Shown: positions 1 to 7,613 of the stretch, in pieces
Layout of the letters: each line of letters begins with the position of its first letter
How positions within the stretch are numbered: position 1 is the stretch's first letter
From: an uncultured Caryophanales bacterium
GTDB taxonomy: Bacteria > Bacillota_I > Bacilli_A > RF39 > UBA660
Direction: 5' to 3'
Assembly (NCBI GenBank): GCA_947165475.1
Contig: CAMVAN010000006.1
Span: 1 to 42,254 of the forward strand
DNA: 42,254 nucleotides
Program-made: the position numbers and the translations under genes
Notes under the pieces: generated by a model
Seen by the model: the letters and a program-made list of their open reading frames with translations, nothing else
What the model was told of the DNA's origin: nothing
The model's database searches: none

Positions 1-2
1 CT

Positions 3-92
3 ATTCTTATGGGAGATGATGTACCTCCTCGTAAAGAATGGATTGAAGAGAATGTTGAATTCTCACTAGAAGATGATTATAAAATAGCATAA
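3..92 (+). CDS. parE: Type IIA topoisomerase subunit B, 3' end (ParE)
   Basis: Only the last 29 codons are in the window; the 5' part lies upstream. The reading ends in MGDDVPPRKEWIEEN followed by an acidic tail, the usual C-terminus of GyrB/ParE (family form MGDxVxPRRxFIExNA). ParE is the ATPase/TOPRIM subunit of topoisomerase IV, which decatenates daughter chromosomes together with ParC. ParE is preferred over GyrB because the next large gene on the same strand is a ParC-like A subunit. A good ribosome binding site (ggagg) for the next gene follows the stop at once, which suggests co-transcription. A GyrB identity cannot be excluded from 29 residues. Confidence 0.8.
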   Translation: MLMGDDVPPRKEWIEENVEFSLEDDYKIA

Positions 93-111
93 TAAATTAA
101 GGAGGTTCGTT

Positions 112-594
112 ATGTTAGATAATACATATGATGCTCCAGGCATCAATTTTGGAATACTTATATCAACTGATCTTCCACATATGGATGATCAAGTATTTAA
201 AAAAAATGATTTAGAAGCTATAGAAAAACAATTTGATAAAATTTTAAATAATAAGAATTTTTATATAATAGATTTTAGTAAAATAGATGGATTAACAATT
301 GATGAAATTCTAAATCATAATAAATTACAATCGAAAAATGCCATTATTGTAATTGCATACACAGAAATCAGCTACACAGATATATATAACCAAAAGTATA
401 GAGATATTAGTATTTTAAGTGGAATCATTGTAAATAGAAATGATTTGAATAAGAATACAACTATAGATAAAGAAGTAGAAAAAATAATGAATTCATATAA
501 TAGTAATAATAATAGAATCATTAATTGTTTTCTTGAAAGATATAGATATGGTTCAAAAGACGAAGTAGATAAAGTACTAAAAAAAACTAATTAA
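112..594 (+). CDS. Hypothetical protein between parE and parC
   Basis: A 160-residue protein starting at ATG 112 behind a strong ggagg site. I do not recognise the family. It is rich in Asn, Asp, Ile and Lys, has no signal peptide or membrane segment, and alternates predicted strands and helices (for example NAIIVIAYTEISY near residue 76), consistent with a small soluble alpha/beta protein. It sits 20 nt after parE and 20 nt before parC on the same strand, so it is probably co-transcribed with both. Its place inside the topoisomerase IV operon suggests a lineage-specific gene; a role in topoisomerase function is only a guess from position. Confidence 0.7.
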   Translation: MLDNTYDAPGINFGILISTDLPHMDDQVFKKNDLEAIEKQFDKILNNKNFYIIDFSKIDGLTIDEILNHNKLQSKNAIIVIAYTEISYTDIYNQKYRDISILSGIIVNRNDLNKNTTIDKEVEKIMNSYNSNNNRIINCFLERYRYGSKDEVDKVLKKTN

Positions 595-614
595 TAATAG
601 AAAGTAGTGGTAAG

Positions 615-3194
615 ATGCCTAAGAAAAAAACAGAAACAGAAAAAGTAATAGAGAAAATCTTTGATTACACACTTGAAGATATAATGGGTGAAAGATTTGG
701 TTCTTATTCAAAATATATTATTCAAGAACGCGCCATTCCTGATGCGAGAGATGGATTAAAACCAGTACAAAGAAGAATTCTTTACTCTATGCATAAAGAG
801 AAAAATACATATGATAAACCTTATCGTAAAAGTGCAAAAACAGTAGGAGATGTTATAGGTAATTATCATCCACATGGAGATACATCGATATATGATGCAA
901 TGGTTAGAATGAGTCAACCTTGGAAAACTAGATTACCATATATTGATATGCATGGTAATAATGGTTCGATAGATGGTGATAGTCCTGCAGCTTATCGTTA
1001 CACGGAAGCACGTCTATCTAAAATTAGTAATGAAATGCTTCGTGATATTGATAAAGATACTATTGAGTTTGCTCCAAACTTTGATGATTCAACAGTAGAA
1101 CCAACAGTTTTACCGGCAAGGTTTCCAGCCCTTTTAGTGTATGGCTCTCAAGGAATTTCAGCCGGATACGCAACAAATATTCCACCACATAACTTAGGAG
1201 AAATTATTGACGCGACAATTCATAGAATTGATTATCCTAATTGTGAATTAGATACTTTAATGAAATATGTAAAAGGACCAGATTTTCCAACAGGAGGAAT
1301 TGTAGAAGGATTAGACGGAATAAAAGATGCATATCAGACTGGTAGGGGAAGAATAATTATTAAAAGTCGCTATACAATAGAAAAAGATAAATCTACACCT
1401 CAAATAATAATTAATGAAATTCCATTTGAAGTAAATAAAGCCCAAATGGTAAAAAAGATAGATGATATTAGAATAGATAAAAAAGTAGAAGGAATTCAAG
1501 AAGTAAGAGATGAATCTGCAGCAGATGTTAGAGTAGTAATAGACTTAAAGAAAAATGCTAATATTGATTTAATAATTAATTATCTTTTGAAAAATACTGA
1601 TATGCAAATAAGCTATAACTTTAATGTAGTATCAATTGTAAATAGAAGACCAAAACTATTAGGACTAAGAGAAGCATTAGATGCCTTTATTGCTCATCAA
1701 AAAGAAGTAGTAAAAAGAAGAACAGAGTTTGACCTAGCTCATGCAAAAGCAAGATATCATATAGTAGAGGGATTAATTAAATGTATTTCTATTTTAGATG
1801 AAGTAATTAAAGTGATTCGTGGAAGTAAAAACAAGGCAGATGCCAAAGACAATTTAGTAAAAGAATTTGAGTTTACTGAAGAACAAGCAGAAGCTATCGT
1901 TACATTACAATTATATCGCTTAACTAATACCGATGTAGTTGCTTTAGAAAATGAAAAGGCAAACTTAGAAAAGATAATAAGTGGACTAACTGCAATACTT
2001 GGAAGTGAAGAAGTATTAAAATCTGTTATGAAAAAAGATTTAAGAAATGTAAGAGATGAATATAAAACTCCAAGACTAACAGATATTAAAGAAGAGATAA
2101 CAGAAATTAAAATTGATGAGACAGCAATGATACCAAAAGAAGATGTTGTGGTTGCTGTAACAAAAGATGGTTATATTAAAAGAACTTCATTTAGAAGTTA
2201 TACATCATCAAATCCAGAAGACATTGTATTAAAAGAAAATGACTATATAATTGGTTTATTTGAAATGAATACTACCGATACAATATTAGTATTTACATCA
2301 GGTGGTAATTATTTACATATACCAGTTCATTTAATACCAGACTTAAAGTGGAAAGATATGCCAAAACATGTAAGTAATGTTATTGAATTACCTCCAGAAG
2401 AAAAAGTAATTAATGCTATTCCTGCTTATGACTTTAAGAGTGATAAAAATCTTATCATTACGACAAAAGATGGAATGATTAAACGTTCAAAACTTAAAGA
2501 ATTTAAACTTCAAAGATATAATAAAGCAACTAGTTGTATGAAATTGAAAGAAAATGATGAAGTAATAAGTGTTATCCAAGAAGAATATGATACAGTCTTT
2601 ATAACAACAAACACAGGTTATGGATTAAGCTTTAAAACAGAAGAAATTCCAGTTGTTGGAGTAAAAGCATCTGGAGTAAAAGCAATGAAATTAAAAGATG
2701 ATTATATTGTTTCAATTAATAATTTTTCTTATCAACAACATGAATATATAGCTGTAATAACTACCAAAGGTACAGCGAAAAGAGTAAGATTATCAGAGTT
2801 TGAATGTTCAACTCGTACAAGAAGAGGAGTTCAAGTAATTCGCGAAGTAAAATCACATCCATATACAATTTTACAAACATTTATTGAAGACGCTAAAAAT
2901 TATATAGGATTACAAACTGATGAAATAACTTCAATCAAACTAACTGAATTCCCAATCGCAGACAGATATTCAACTGGAAGTCAAATAATCAAGAAAGAAA
3001 TAATATCAGCATACTTAATTCCAACTCTAACTCGAGTAAATAAAACTCAAGAGTCATTATTAGACTTAGAAGAACCAAAAATAATACAAGTTGTAGAAGA
3101 GAAAGAAGTTCCAAAAAAAGATAAAATTTCATTACAAGAAATAGATGATCAATTAATGACAATAGATGATTTTTTAGATAAAAAAGAAGATTAA
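615..3194 (+). CDS. parC: DNA topoisomerase IV subunit A (ParC)
   Basis: An 859-aa type IIA topoisomerase A subunit. The N-terminal breakage-reunion domain contains RAIPDARDGLKPVQRRILY (about residues 39-57) and HPHGDTSIYDAMVRM (85-99), where T90 and D94 correspond to the quinolone-resistance positions. The catalytic tyrosine is Y129 in RYTEAR. The C-terminal half (from about 500) shows repeated beta-pinwheel blades such as AVTKDGYIKR, ITTKDGMIKR and ITTKGTAKRVR. The GyrA box (QRRGGKG) is absent: the matching place reads TRTRRGVQV. With the adjacent parE this supports ParC rather than GyrA. It passes one DNA duplex through another to unlink chromosomes. The last codons form the upstream arm of a terminator. 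Confidence 0.92.
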   Translation: MPKKKTETEKVIEKIFDYTLEDIMGERFGSYSKYIIQERAIPDARDGLKPVQRRILYSMHKEKNTYDKPYRKSAKTVGDVIGNYHPHGDTSIYDAMVRMSQPWKTRLPYIDMHGNNGSIDGDSPAAYRYTEARLSKISNEMLRDIDKDTIEFAPNFDDSTVEPTVLPARFPALLVYGSQGISAGYATNIPPHNLGEIIDATIHRIDYPNCELDTLMKYVKGPDFPTGGIVEGLDGIKDAYQTGRGRIIIKSRYTIEKDKSTPQIIINEIPFEVNKAQMVKKIDDIRIDKKVEGIQEVRDESAADVRVVIDLKKNANIDLIINYLLKNTDMQISYNFNVVSIVNRRPKLLGLREALDAFIAHQKEVVKRRTEFDLAHAKARYHIVEGLIKCISILDEVIKVIRGSKNKADAKDNLVKEFEFTEEQAEAIVTLQLYRLTNTDVVALENEKANLEKIISGLTAILGSEEVLKSVMKKDLRNVRDEYKTPRLTDIKEEITEIKIDETAMIPKEDVVVAVTKDGYIKRTSFRSYTSSNPEDIVLKENDYIIGLFEMNTTDTILVFTSGGNYLHIPVHLIPDLKWKDMPKHVSNVIELPPEEKVINAIPAYDFKSDKNLIITTKDGMIKRSKLKEFKLQRYNKATSCMKLKENDEVISVIQEEYDTVFITTNTGYGLSFKTEEIPVVGVKASGVKAMKLKDDYIVSINNFSYQQHEYIAVITTKGTAKRVRLSEFECSTRTRRGVQVIREVKSHPYTILQTFIEDAKNYIGLQTDEITSIKLTEFPIADRYSTGSQIIKKEIISAYLIPTLTRVNKTQESLLDLEEPKIIQVVEEKEVPKKDKISLQEIDDQLMTIDDFLDKKED

Positions 3195-3207
3195 TCTTCT
3201 TTTTTTA
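3182..3207 (+). terminator. Intrinsic terminator overlapping the parC stop
   Basis: AAAAGAAGA and TCTTCTTTT flank TTAA, giving a near-perfect hairpin followed by a T run. The stop codon TAA (3192-3194) lies in the loop, so the upstream arm is coding sequence. It probably ends the parE-parC transcript. Confidence 0.8.
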
Positions 3208-3244
3208 CGTAAACTATTGTAGAATAAAAATAGAAGGTGATATA

Positions 3245-4090
3245 GTGAATGATAATAATGCCAATTTAATATTAGAAAGAATGAATAATAATTCATTAAG
3301 TTTTGAATTTGTAAACTCAATATTAAAAAAATATCCAGACTCATATAATCAATTCATGAATTATACCAATATATTAGCACTAAGCAGAATAAATAATAAT
3401 AGAAAAAAAATATCAAAAGAACTATATTTAGAAAAAATGATAATAAGATTAAATAATATTTATCTTGATTGTAAAAATATCATATTTAATGATTTATTCT
3501 ATGGATTTGCTTTAAATGATGAAAGTAGAGACTTTATGAATAAGCTAGGAATGTATGACTCTCTAGAATATTATAAAAGTTCTTATAGTTATATAATCAA
3601 AAAATATAATGAACTTGATGAGTCAGAGAAAAAAAACATTAACATAAACGAAATAAAATCACCAAGTGAATTAATAAATGAAGTGAATAGTATGATTTTA
3701 GATAAATCAAAAGAGTTATTTTTGGGCACTATTGAAGAACATAAAGAAAAAGATGCTAAAAGGCTTGCATATGCAACAAAACTAATGTCAAAAGAAGAAA
3801 TTTATTCATTGTATCAAACACTAAAAAAATATCATAATGGGAAACCAAAAATTGTTTTAGATGTTTTTTCTAATGCCTTAAGAGAACGATTTGGTCCTTT
3901 AACAAATCGAGAATTAGAAGAATACTTAGGAAGAGGAGAAACTTATCAAGAAAAAACTGCTAAATCACGTTTTGATGAATATCTAGGAATATCTCGTGAT
4001 ATTCCTAGAAAACTCCAGGAACTTCTAGCAATGTTTCCTGATATGGAGGCTTCCCTAAAAGACAATAAAACTCCGACAGCTAAAAAGTAA
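3245..4090 (+). CDS. Hypothetical protein, 281 aa, helical
   Basis: It starts at GTG 3245 behind GGTGAT, a start arrangement used repeatedly in this window. I do not recognise the family. The protein looks all-helical and soluble, Lys/Glu/Asn-rich, without signal peptide or membrane segment. The C-terminal third is the most ordered, with an R/E/L-rich stretch (ALRERFGPLTNRELEEYLGRG, near residues 213-233) and LGISRDIPRKLQELLAMFP. It has its own terminator downstream and one upstream, so it is probably monocistronic. It lies between parC and the ylbD block; function unknown. Confidence 0.7.
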   Translation: MNDNNANLILERMNNNSLSFEFVNSILKKYPDSYNQFMNYTNILALSRINNNRKKISKELYLEKMIIRLNNIYLDCKNIIFNDLFYGFALNDESRDFMNKLGMYDSLEYYKSSYSYIIKKYNELDESEKKNININEIKSPSELINEVNSMILDKSKELFLGTIEEHKEKDAKRLAYATKLMSKEEIYSLYQTLKKYHNGKPKIVLDVFSNALRERFGPLTNRELEEYLGRGETYQEKTAKSRFDEYLGISRDIPRKLQELLAMFPDMEASLKDNKTPTAKK

Positions 4091-4095
4091 TTAGA

Positions 4096-4123
4096 AGAAA
4101 AGTGTTAAATCTTTTCTTTTTTT
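4096..4123 (+). terminator. Intrinsic terminator after the 281-aa gene
   Basis: AGAAAAG (4096-4102) pairs with CTTTTCT (4111-4117) across an 8-nt loop and is followed by a T tract to 4123. Confidence 0.75.
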
Positions 4124-4130
4124 CATATAT

Positions 4131-4142
4131 TATAATGGTGAT
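4131..4142 (+). promoter_or_regulatory. Possible -10 box abutting the ribosome site of ylbD
   Basis: TATAAT (4131-4136) is followed directly by GGTGAT (4137-4142) and ATT before the ATG at 4146. If TATAAT is a real -10 box, the 5' leader would be only a few nucleotides long. No good -35 box is seen 17 nt upstream, so this is tentative. Confidence 0.35.
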
Positions 4143-4145
4143 ATT

Positions 4146-4502
4146 ATGTCAAAAGAAACATTTAAATTATTTGCAAGAAGTCATCCTGAACTAGCCACAT
4201 CCGTATTAAAGGGAAATACATCTTGGCAACAATTATATGAATTATATGAAATATATGGAGAAAACAATTCTATTTGGAACCAATACTTTACAACTCCTTC
4301 TATAACTGACAATATTACATCATCAGCGTCAACTATTAAAGACTTTATCTCATCCTTTAAAAATATGGATATGGATTCTGTACAAAAAGGTATAACAAAT
4401 ATACAAAAAACAATTTCTCTTTTACAAGAAATAGGATTAGGTTCCAGAAATAATAATGTAAATTATGAAGCAAAACCAATCTATAAAAGGTTTGAAGATT
4501 AA
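4146..4502 (+). CDS. ylbD: YlbD-like protein
   Basis: A 118-aa protein whose N-terminus (FKLFARSHPELATSVLKGNTSWQQLYELYEIYGENNSIWNQYF, residues about 6-48) follows the Bacillus YlbD pattern: FxxFVKxHPxLxxxVRxGxxTWQxxYExWxLxGExDxxWxxY. YlbD is described as a putative spore coat protein in B. subtilis, but the family also occurs outside confirmed spore formers, so no function is asserted. The order ylbD-ylbE-ylbF-rsmD supports the call. Its stop codon shares a base with the start of the next gene (TAATG), indicating translational coupling. Confidence 0.72.
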   Translation: MSKETFKLFARSHPELATSVLKGNTSWQQLYELYEIYGENNSIWNQYFTTPSITDNITSSASTIKDFISSFKNMDMDSVQKGITNIQKTISLLQEIGLGSRNNNVNYEAKPIYKRFED

Positions 4503-4726
4503 TGAATCAAAGAACCATTTCAATTATAAAAAACAATTCAATGGTATATAGATATTTAAGAGAAAATTCTTATGAATACTTATATTTATTTCGAGATGAT
4601 CATTATATAGAAACAATAGAAAAAGAATCAAAAAAACTATATCAAGAACCATTAGAAAGAAAAATAGAAAAATTACAAAAAAATATAAATCTAATAAATA
4701 GTTTCATAAATATTATGGATAAATAG
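4502..4726 (+). CDS. ylbE: YlbE-like protein
   Basis: A 74-residue protein overlapping the ylbD stop by one base. The motif YRYLRENSYEYLYLFRDDHYIETIEKESKKLYQ (residues about 16-48) resembles Bacillus YlbE (a short family with xFIRxNPxWYRxLxRxP followed by a Lys/Glu-rich helix). The C-terminal half is a probable amphipathic helix. Function is unknown in the family. Position right after ylbD and before a YlbF-like gene is the strongest support. Confidence 0.65.
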   Translation: MNQRTISIIKNNSMVYRYLRENSYEYLYLFRDDHYIETIEKESKKLYQEPLERKIEKLQKNINLINSFINIMDK

Positions 4727-4777
4727 CTTTACTATTAGATAGGCTTTCACTATAATAATATTGGTGGAAGGTATTTT

Positions 4778-5062
4778 ATGGAAGAATTAATGAATAAAGT
4801 AGATAACTTAATAATAGAATTAGATAAGACAGATTTAATTAAAAAAATAAGAGAATCAACTGAAGAAATAAAAAAAGAAAAAGAGTTATTAGAAGATATA
4901 AAAAACTATCAAGTAACAAGTGATGAAAGTATAAAGAAAAGAATTATTCAAAATAAAAAATATAGAGATTATAAACATCTAGAAACAGAATGCAATCTAT
5001 TAATAATGAGTATTAATCAAAAATTAAAAGTAATAGAACCTAGAAAGATGTGTCGTAAATGA
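4778..5062 (+). CDS. ylbF: YlbF-like regulator
   Basis: A 94-residue, entirely helical, Lys/Glu-rich protein: an N-terminal helix (ELMNKVDNLIIELDKTDLIKKIRESTEEIKK) then a second helical pair containing KKYRDYKHLETECNLLIMSINQKLK. This is the size and form of the YlbF/YmcA (Com_YlbF) family, whose members form a complex that affects RNase Y-dependent mRNA processing and competence in B. subtilis. It overlaps rsmD by ATGA (stop 5060-5062, start 5059), as expected if it stands where ylbF-ylbG stand in Bacillus; no ylbG is present. The call rests on context plus fold type. Confidence 0.6.
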   Translation: MEELMNKVDNLIIELDKTDLIKKIRESTEEIKKEKELLEDIKNYQVTSDESIKKRIIQNKKYRDYKHLETECNLLIMSINQKLKVIEPRKMCRK

Positions 5063-5604
5063 AAATAATCAGTGGTAAGTATAAAGGAAGAGTTTTAGAT
5101 GGATTTGAATTAAAAGGAACAAGACCAACCATGGATAGAGTAAAAGAAAGCTTGTTTGCAATGATTCAAAATCATATTTTTGATAGTATAGTATTAGATT
5201 TATTTTCTGGAAGTGGTAATTTAGGAATAGAAGCTTTAAGTGAAGGAGCTAAATTTTCATATTTTGTTGATAGAAATAAAAAAGCTTGTCAAACAATAAA
5301 AAATAATTTAGAAAAAATAGGGGAAAGTAATTATAAAATTATTGGAATGGATTATCTAAAAGTGTTAGATTATTTTTATAATGAAAAAATAAAATTTGAT
5401 ATTATTTTTCTAGACCCACCATATAATACTGATTATGTTAAAAAATCTTTAGAAAAAATAGAACAATATAACCTACTAAAGGATAAAGGAATAATTGTAT
5501 GTGAAAGTAATAGTTTGGATAAAATAACAAGTCAAGATTGTTATCAATTAAAAAAAGAAAAAAAATATGGAGATAAATTTATAGTACTGTTAGAAAAAAT
5601 ATGA
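5059..5604 (+). CDS. rsmD: 16S rRNA (guanine966-N2)-methyltransferase RsmD
   Basis: A 181-aa SAM-dependent methyltransferase. The start MKIISGKYKGRVLDGFELKGTRPTMDRVKESLFAMI is the standard RsmD N-terminus (substrate-recognition TRPTxDRVKESLF). The SAM-binding motif is VLDLFSGSGNLGIEALSEGA (about residues 45-64), and the catalytic motif is DPPYNTDY (about 119-126), the N6/N2-amino methyltransferase DPPY signature. It methylates G966 of 16S rRNA during 30S assembly. It overlaps the ylbF-like gene by 4 nt, so translation is coupled. Bacillus has coaD next; here a surface-protein gene follows instead. Confidence 0.9.
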   Translation: MKIISGKYKGRVLDGFELKGTRPTMDRVKESLFAMIQNHIFDSIVLDLFSGSGNLGIEALSEGAKFSYFVDRNKKACQTIKNNLEKIGESNYKIIGMDYLKVLDYFYNEKIKFDIIFLDPPYNTDYVKKSLEKIEQYNLLKDKGIIVCESNSLDKITSQDCYQLKKEKKYGDKFIVLLEKI

Positions 5605-5636
5605 TAAAATACTAATAGAATAAGATGGTGATTAAA

Positions 5637-7481
5637 GTGAAATTGAATAATAAGGGATTTGCAATATCAACAATAGTATATGGATTAGCTGTTATGGGAA
5701 TACTTTTAATTGCGATGATAATGGCAACATTATCAAATAACAGAACAAATTCTTATCAATTATCAAAATCAATAGAAGAAGAATTGAATCGTATAAGCAA
5801 AAGAACAGCGACATTTGAAGCAAGAGAAGTATCAGATGGTGGATCATCTATGCCAGAAGCTCAAGAGTATAGAGTACCAGAAGGACAATCAGGATGGTAT
5901 AAAATTGAACTATGGGGAGCACAAGGCGGTGGAAATGGTGGCTATGGTGCATATACATCAGGAATTACCTATCTAGAAGAAGGAAGTATCTTATTCTTTT
6001 ATTTAGGGAAACATAAATCAACTGCATCTTCTGGTAGAGAGACAGATGTTAGATTAACAAGAGGAGAATACAACAACGAAGAGTCCTTAGCAACTAGAAT
6101 TATGGTTGCTGCTGGAGGAGGAGCAGGTTCTATGGCAATCGGAGGGACCTTATCAGGAGGATGGGAAAAGACCTATGCTCCTGGAGGGACTCTTAATGAT
6201 TCCTATGCCTTATCAGGAACTTTAAATGGATATACATCAGATTACTCAGTTGGAAGCCATGTTCAACCTAGTGTTGGCACTACTATTTCATCATTCTTTG
6301 GAACTAGCAAAGGTGGAGATGGATATTATCCAAGCAATAACCAAGATTATGGAGGAATATCTTACATATCTGGATATGCAGGTTCATTAGCAATGAAAGA
6401 TAAAAAAGTAATAAATAAGTCTATTTTTGAATCTCAAAAAACAACATATAATGAGGAAGACAACACTTATCATACCGAAGGACCAATCGAAAAACGTTAT
6501 TTTATAGATGGCAGAATGATTGCTGGAGCAAATAAAGGAGACGGAGAAGCAAAAATAGAAAGAATCGTTGATAAAGTAGAAGGAGTAGATTTATTAAATA
6601 AGAAAAATCCAAATCTTAATGGAGTATTTACTGTAAGAGATTGCAATGATAATGGTGCTGCAACAAAGATGATTATAATGTCAAATGGTGATATGAAAAC
6701 AATTTCTCCAACTGAAGTAAGTGGAAATACAAAATGCAAGGATTTTAATCTAACAAACGCCACTAATATTGACGAGTTAGCAATATGGCATGGAACAGGT
6801 GGAACGGGACTAGGAAAAAACCTAGAAAATAATACTATTATGGTATGCCAAAAAGCAAACTGCACAGCAGATGGAGAATGGATTTATTTGAAAAAAACAA
6901 CTAATCGTACTAAATATTCCGAGACAGAAACTACTACAGGTACAAGAATATCTGCATATCAGTTTGATTCGACGACGACTCTTCCAGATACTGGTACATA
7001 TTATATTCAACCTGTCTTAACAGATACTAGATTTCTAACAGTAGAAAGTAATACAGTTTCATTCGAAGGAAAAGTACGGATCGATTACCTAAAAGGTTTA
7101 AGAAGACAAATGTGGTCAATAGAAAAAGTAGCTCCAAATGAATATAAAATAATAGATACTGCTAATTATAAAGCACTTAGTATAGATGGAAATGAGAACT
7201 CAACAGGTAAAATGGTTATATCATATAATGACTTTAATGAGACAACCAGAGTTCCAAGTCAAAGATGGAATATCATTCCTTTAGGAAACGGAACATATAC
7301 CATTGAGTCACTTGCTCCAAGAAAAAATGCTTCAACTCCAAGTGGAGCATTAGTTGGATTAACAGACTCATGGAGTAGTGCATCACTAAGAAATCATCTC
7401 GTAGTAGGCAACGCTACAAAATCAGGAAGTGTTGAAAAAGTAGATGGTTTGAGATTTAAATTAATTAAGTTAGATTATTAA
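5637..7481 (+). CDS. Pilin-like surface protein with glycine-rich and ricin-like domains
   Basis: Start GTG 5637 is preferred over the in-frame ATG 5625, because GGTGAT (5627-5632) then serves as ribosome site. The protein (about 614 aa) begins VKLNNKGFAISTIVYGLAVMGILLIAMIMATLSNNR, a short basic leader, G-F and a hydrophobic helix, as in class III/type IV-like prepilins or pseudopilins. A glycine-rich domain follows (WYKIELWGAQGGGNGGYGAYTSG, then repeated AAGGGAGSM and LSGGW blocks, about residues 90-240). The last ~170 residues (YYIQPVLTDTRFLTVES, QMWSIEKV, YKIIDTANYKALSIDG, QRWNIIPLGNGTYTIES) show the QxW repeats of a ricin-B/RICIN lectin fold. Probably displayed outside the cell and possibly carbohydrate-binding. 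No pilus assembly genes are nearby. Confidence 0.75.
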   Translation: MKLNNKGFAISTIVYGLAVMGILLIAMIMATLSNNRTNSYQLSKSIEEELNRISKRTATFEAREVSDGGSSMPEAQEYRVPEGQSGWYKIELWGAQGGGNGGYGAYTSGITYLEEGSILFFYLGKHKSTASSGRETDVRLTRGEYNNEESLATRIMVAAGGGAGSMAIGGTLSGGWEKTYAPGGTLNDSYALSGTLNGYTSDYSVGSHVQPSVGTTISSFFGTSKGGDGYYPSNNQDYGGISYISGYAGSLAMKDKKVINKSIFESQKTTYNEEDNTYHTEGPIEKRYFIDGRMIAGANKGDGEAKIERIVDKVEGVDLLNKKNPNLNGVFTVRDCNDNGAATKMIIMSNGDMKTISPTEVSGNTKCKDFNLTNATNIDELAIWHGTGGTGLGKNLENNTIMVCQKANCTADGEWIYLKKTTNRTKYSETETTTGTRISAYQFDSTTTLPDTGTYYIQPVLTDTRFLTVESNTVSFEGKVRIDYLKGLRRQMWSIEKVAPNEYKIIDTANYKALSIDGNENSTGKMVISYNDFNETTRVPSQRWNIIPLGNGTYTIESLAPRKNASTPSGALVGLTDSWSSASLRNHLVVGNATKSGSVEKVDGLRFKLIKLDY

Positions 7482-7505
7482 GCAAGAAAAGTCTTGCTTA
7501 TTTTT
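7479..7505 (+). terminator. Intrinsic terminator before the heat-shock operon
   Basis: TAAGCAAGA (7479-7487) and TCTTGCTTA (7492-7500) form a perfect 9-bp stem with loop AAAG, then TTTTT. The upstream arm includes the stop codon of the pilin-like gene. Confidence 0.85.
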
Positions 7506-7528
7506 CTTTTAATTTAAAAAAAAAATTT

Positions 7529-7555
7529 TTAGCACTTTTACTTGACAAGTGCCAA
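7529..7555 (+). promoter_or_regulatory. CIRCE operator 1 (degenerate right arm)
   Basis: TTAGCACTT, a 9-nt spacer, then AAGTGCCAA: the HrcA-binding CIRCE layout (consensus TTAGCACTC-N9-GAGTGCTAA), with the left arm 8/9 and the right arm 7/9. It overlaps the -35 box (7542-7547), so HrcA bound here would block RNA polymerase directly. Confidence 0.75.
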
Positions 7556-7570
7556 AGAAAAGAGTACACT
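7542..7570 (+). promoter_or_regulatory. Sigma-A-type promoter of the hrcA operon
   Basis: TTGACA (7542-7547), 17-nt spacer, TACACT (7565-7570). The -35 is a perfect consensus and the -10 matches 4/6. It is the only strong promoter before hrcA and lies between two CIRCE elements. Confidence 0.85.
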
Positions 7571-7574
7571 ATCA

Positions 7575-7601
7575 TTAGCACTTGAATAAAAGAGGTGCTA
7601 G
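7575..7601 (+). promoter_or_regulatory. CIRCE operator 2
   Basis: TTAGCACTT (7575-7583), 9-nt spacer, AGGTGCTAG (7593-7601). It lies at the expected transcription start, just before the hrcA ribosome site, the classical CIRCE position in Bacillota. Confidence 0.9.
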
Positions 7602-7613
7602 GAGGTTAATGTT

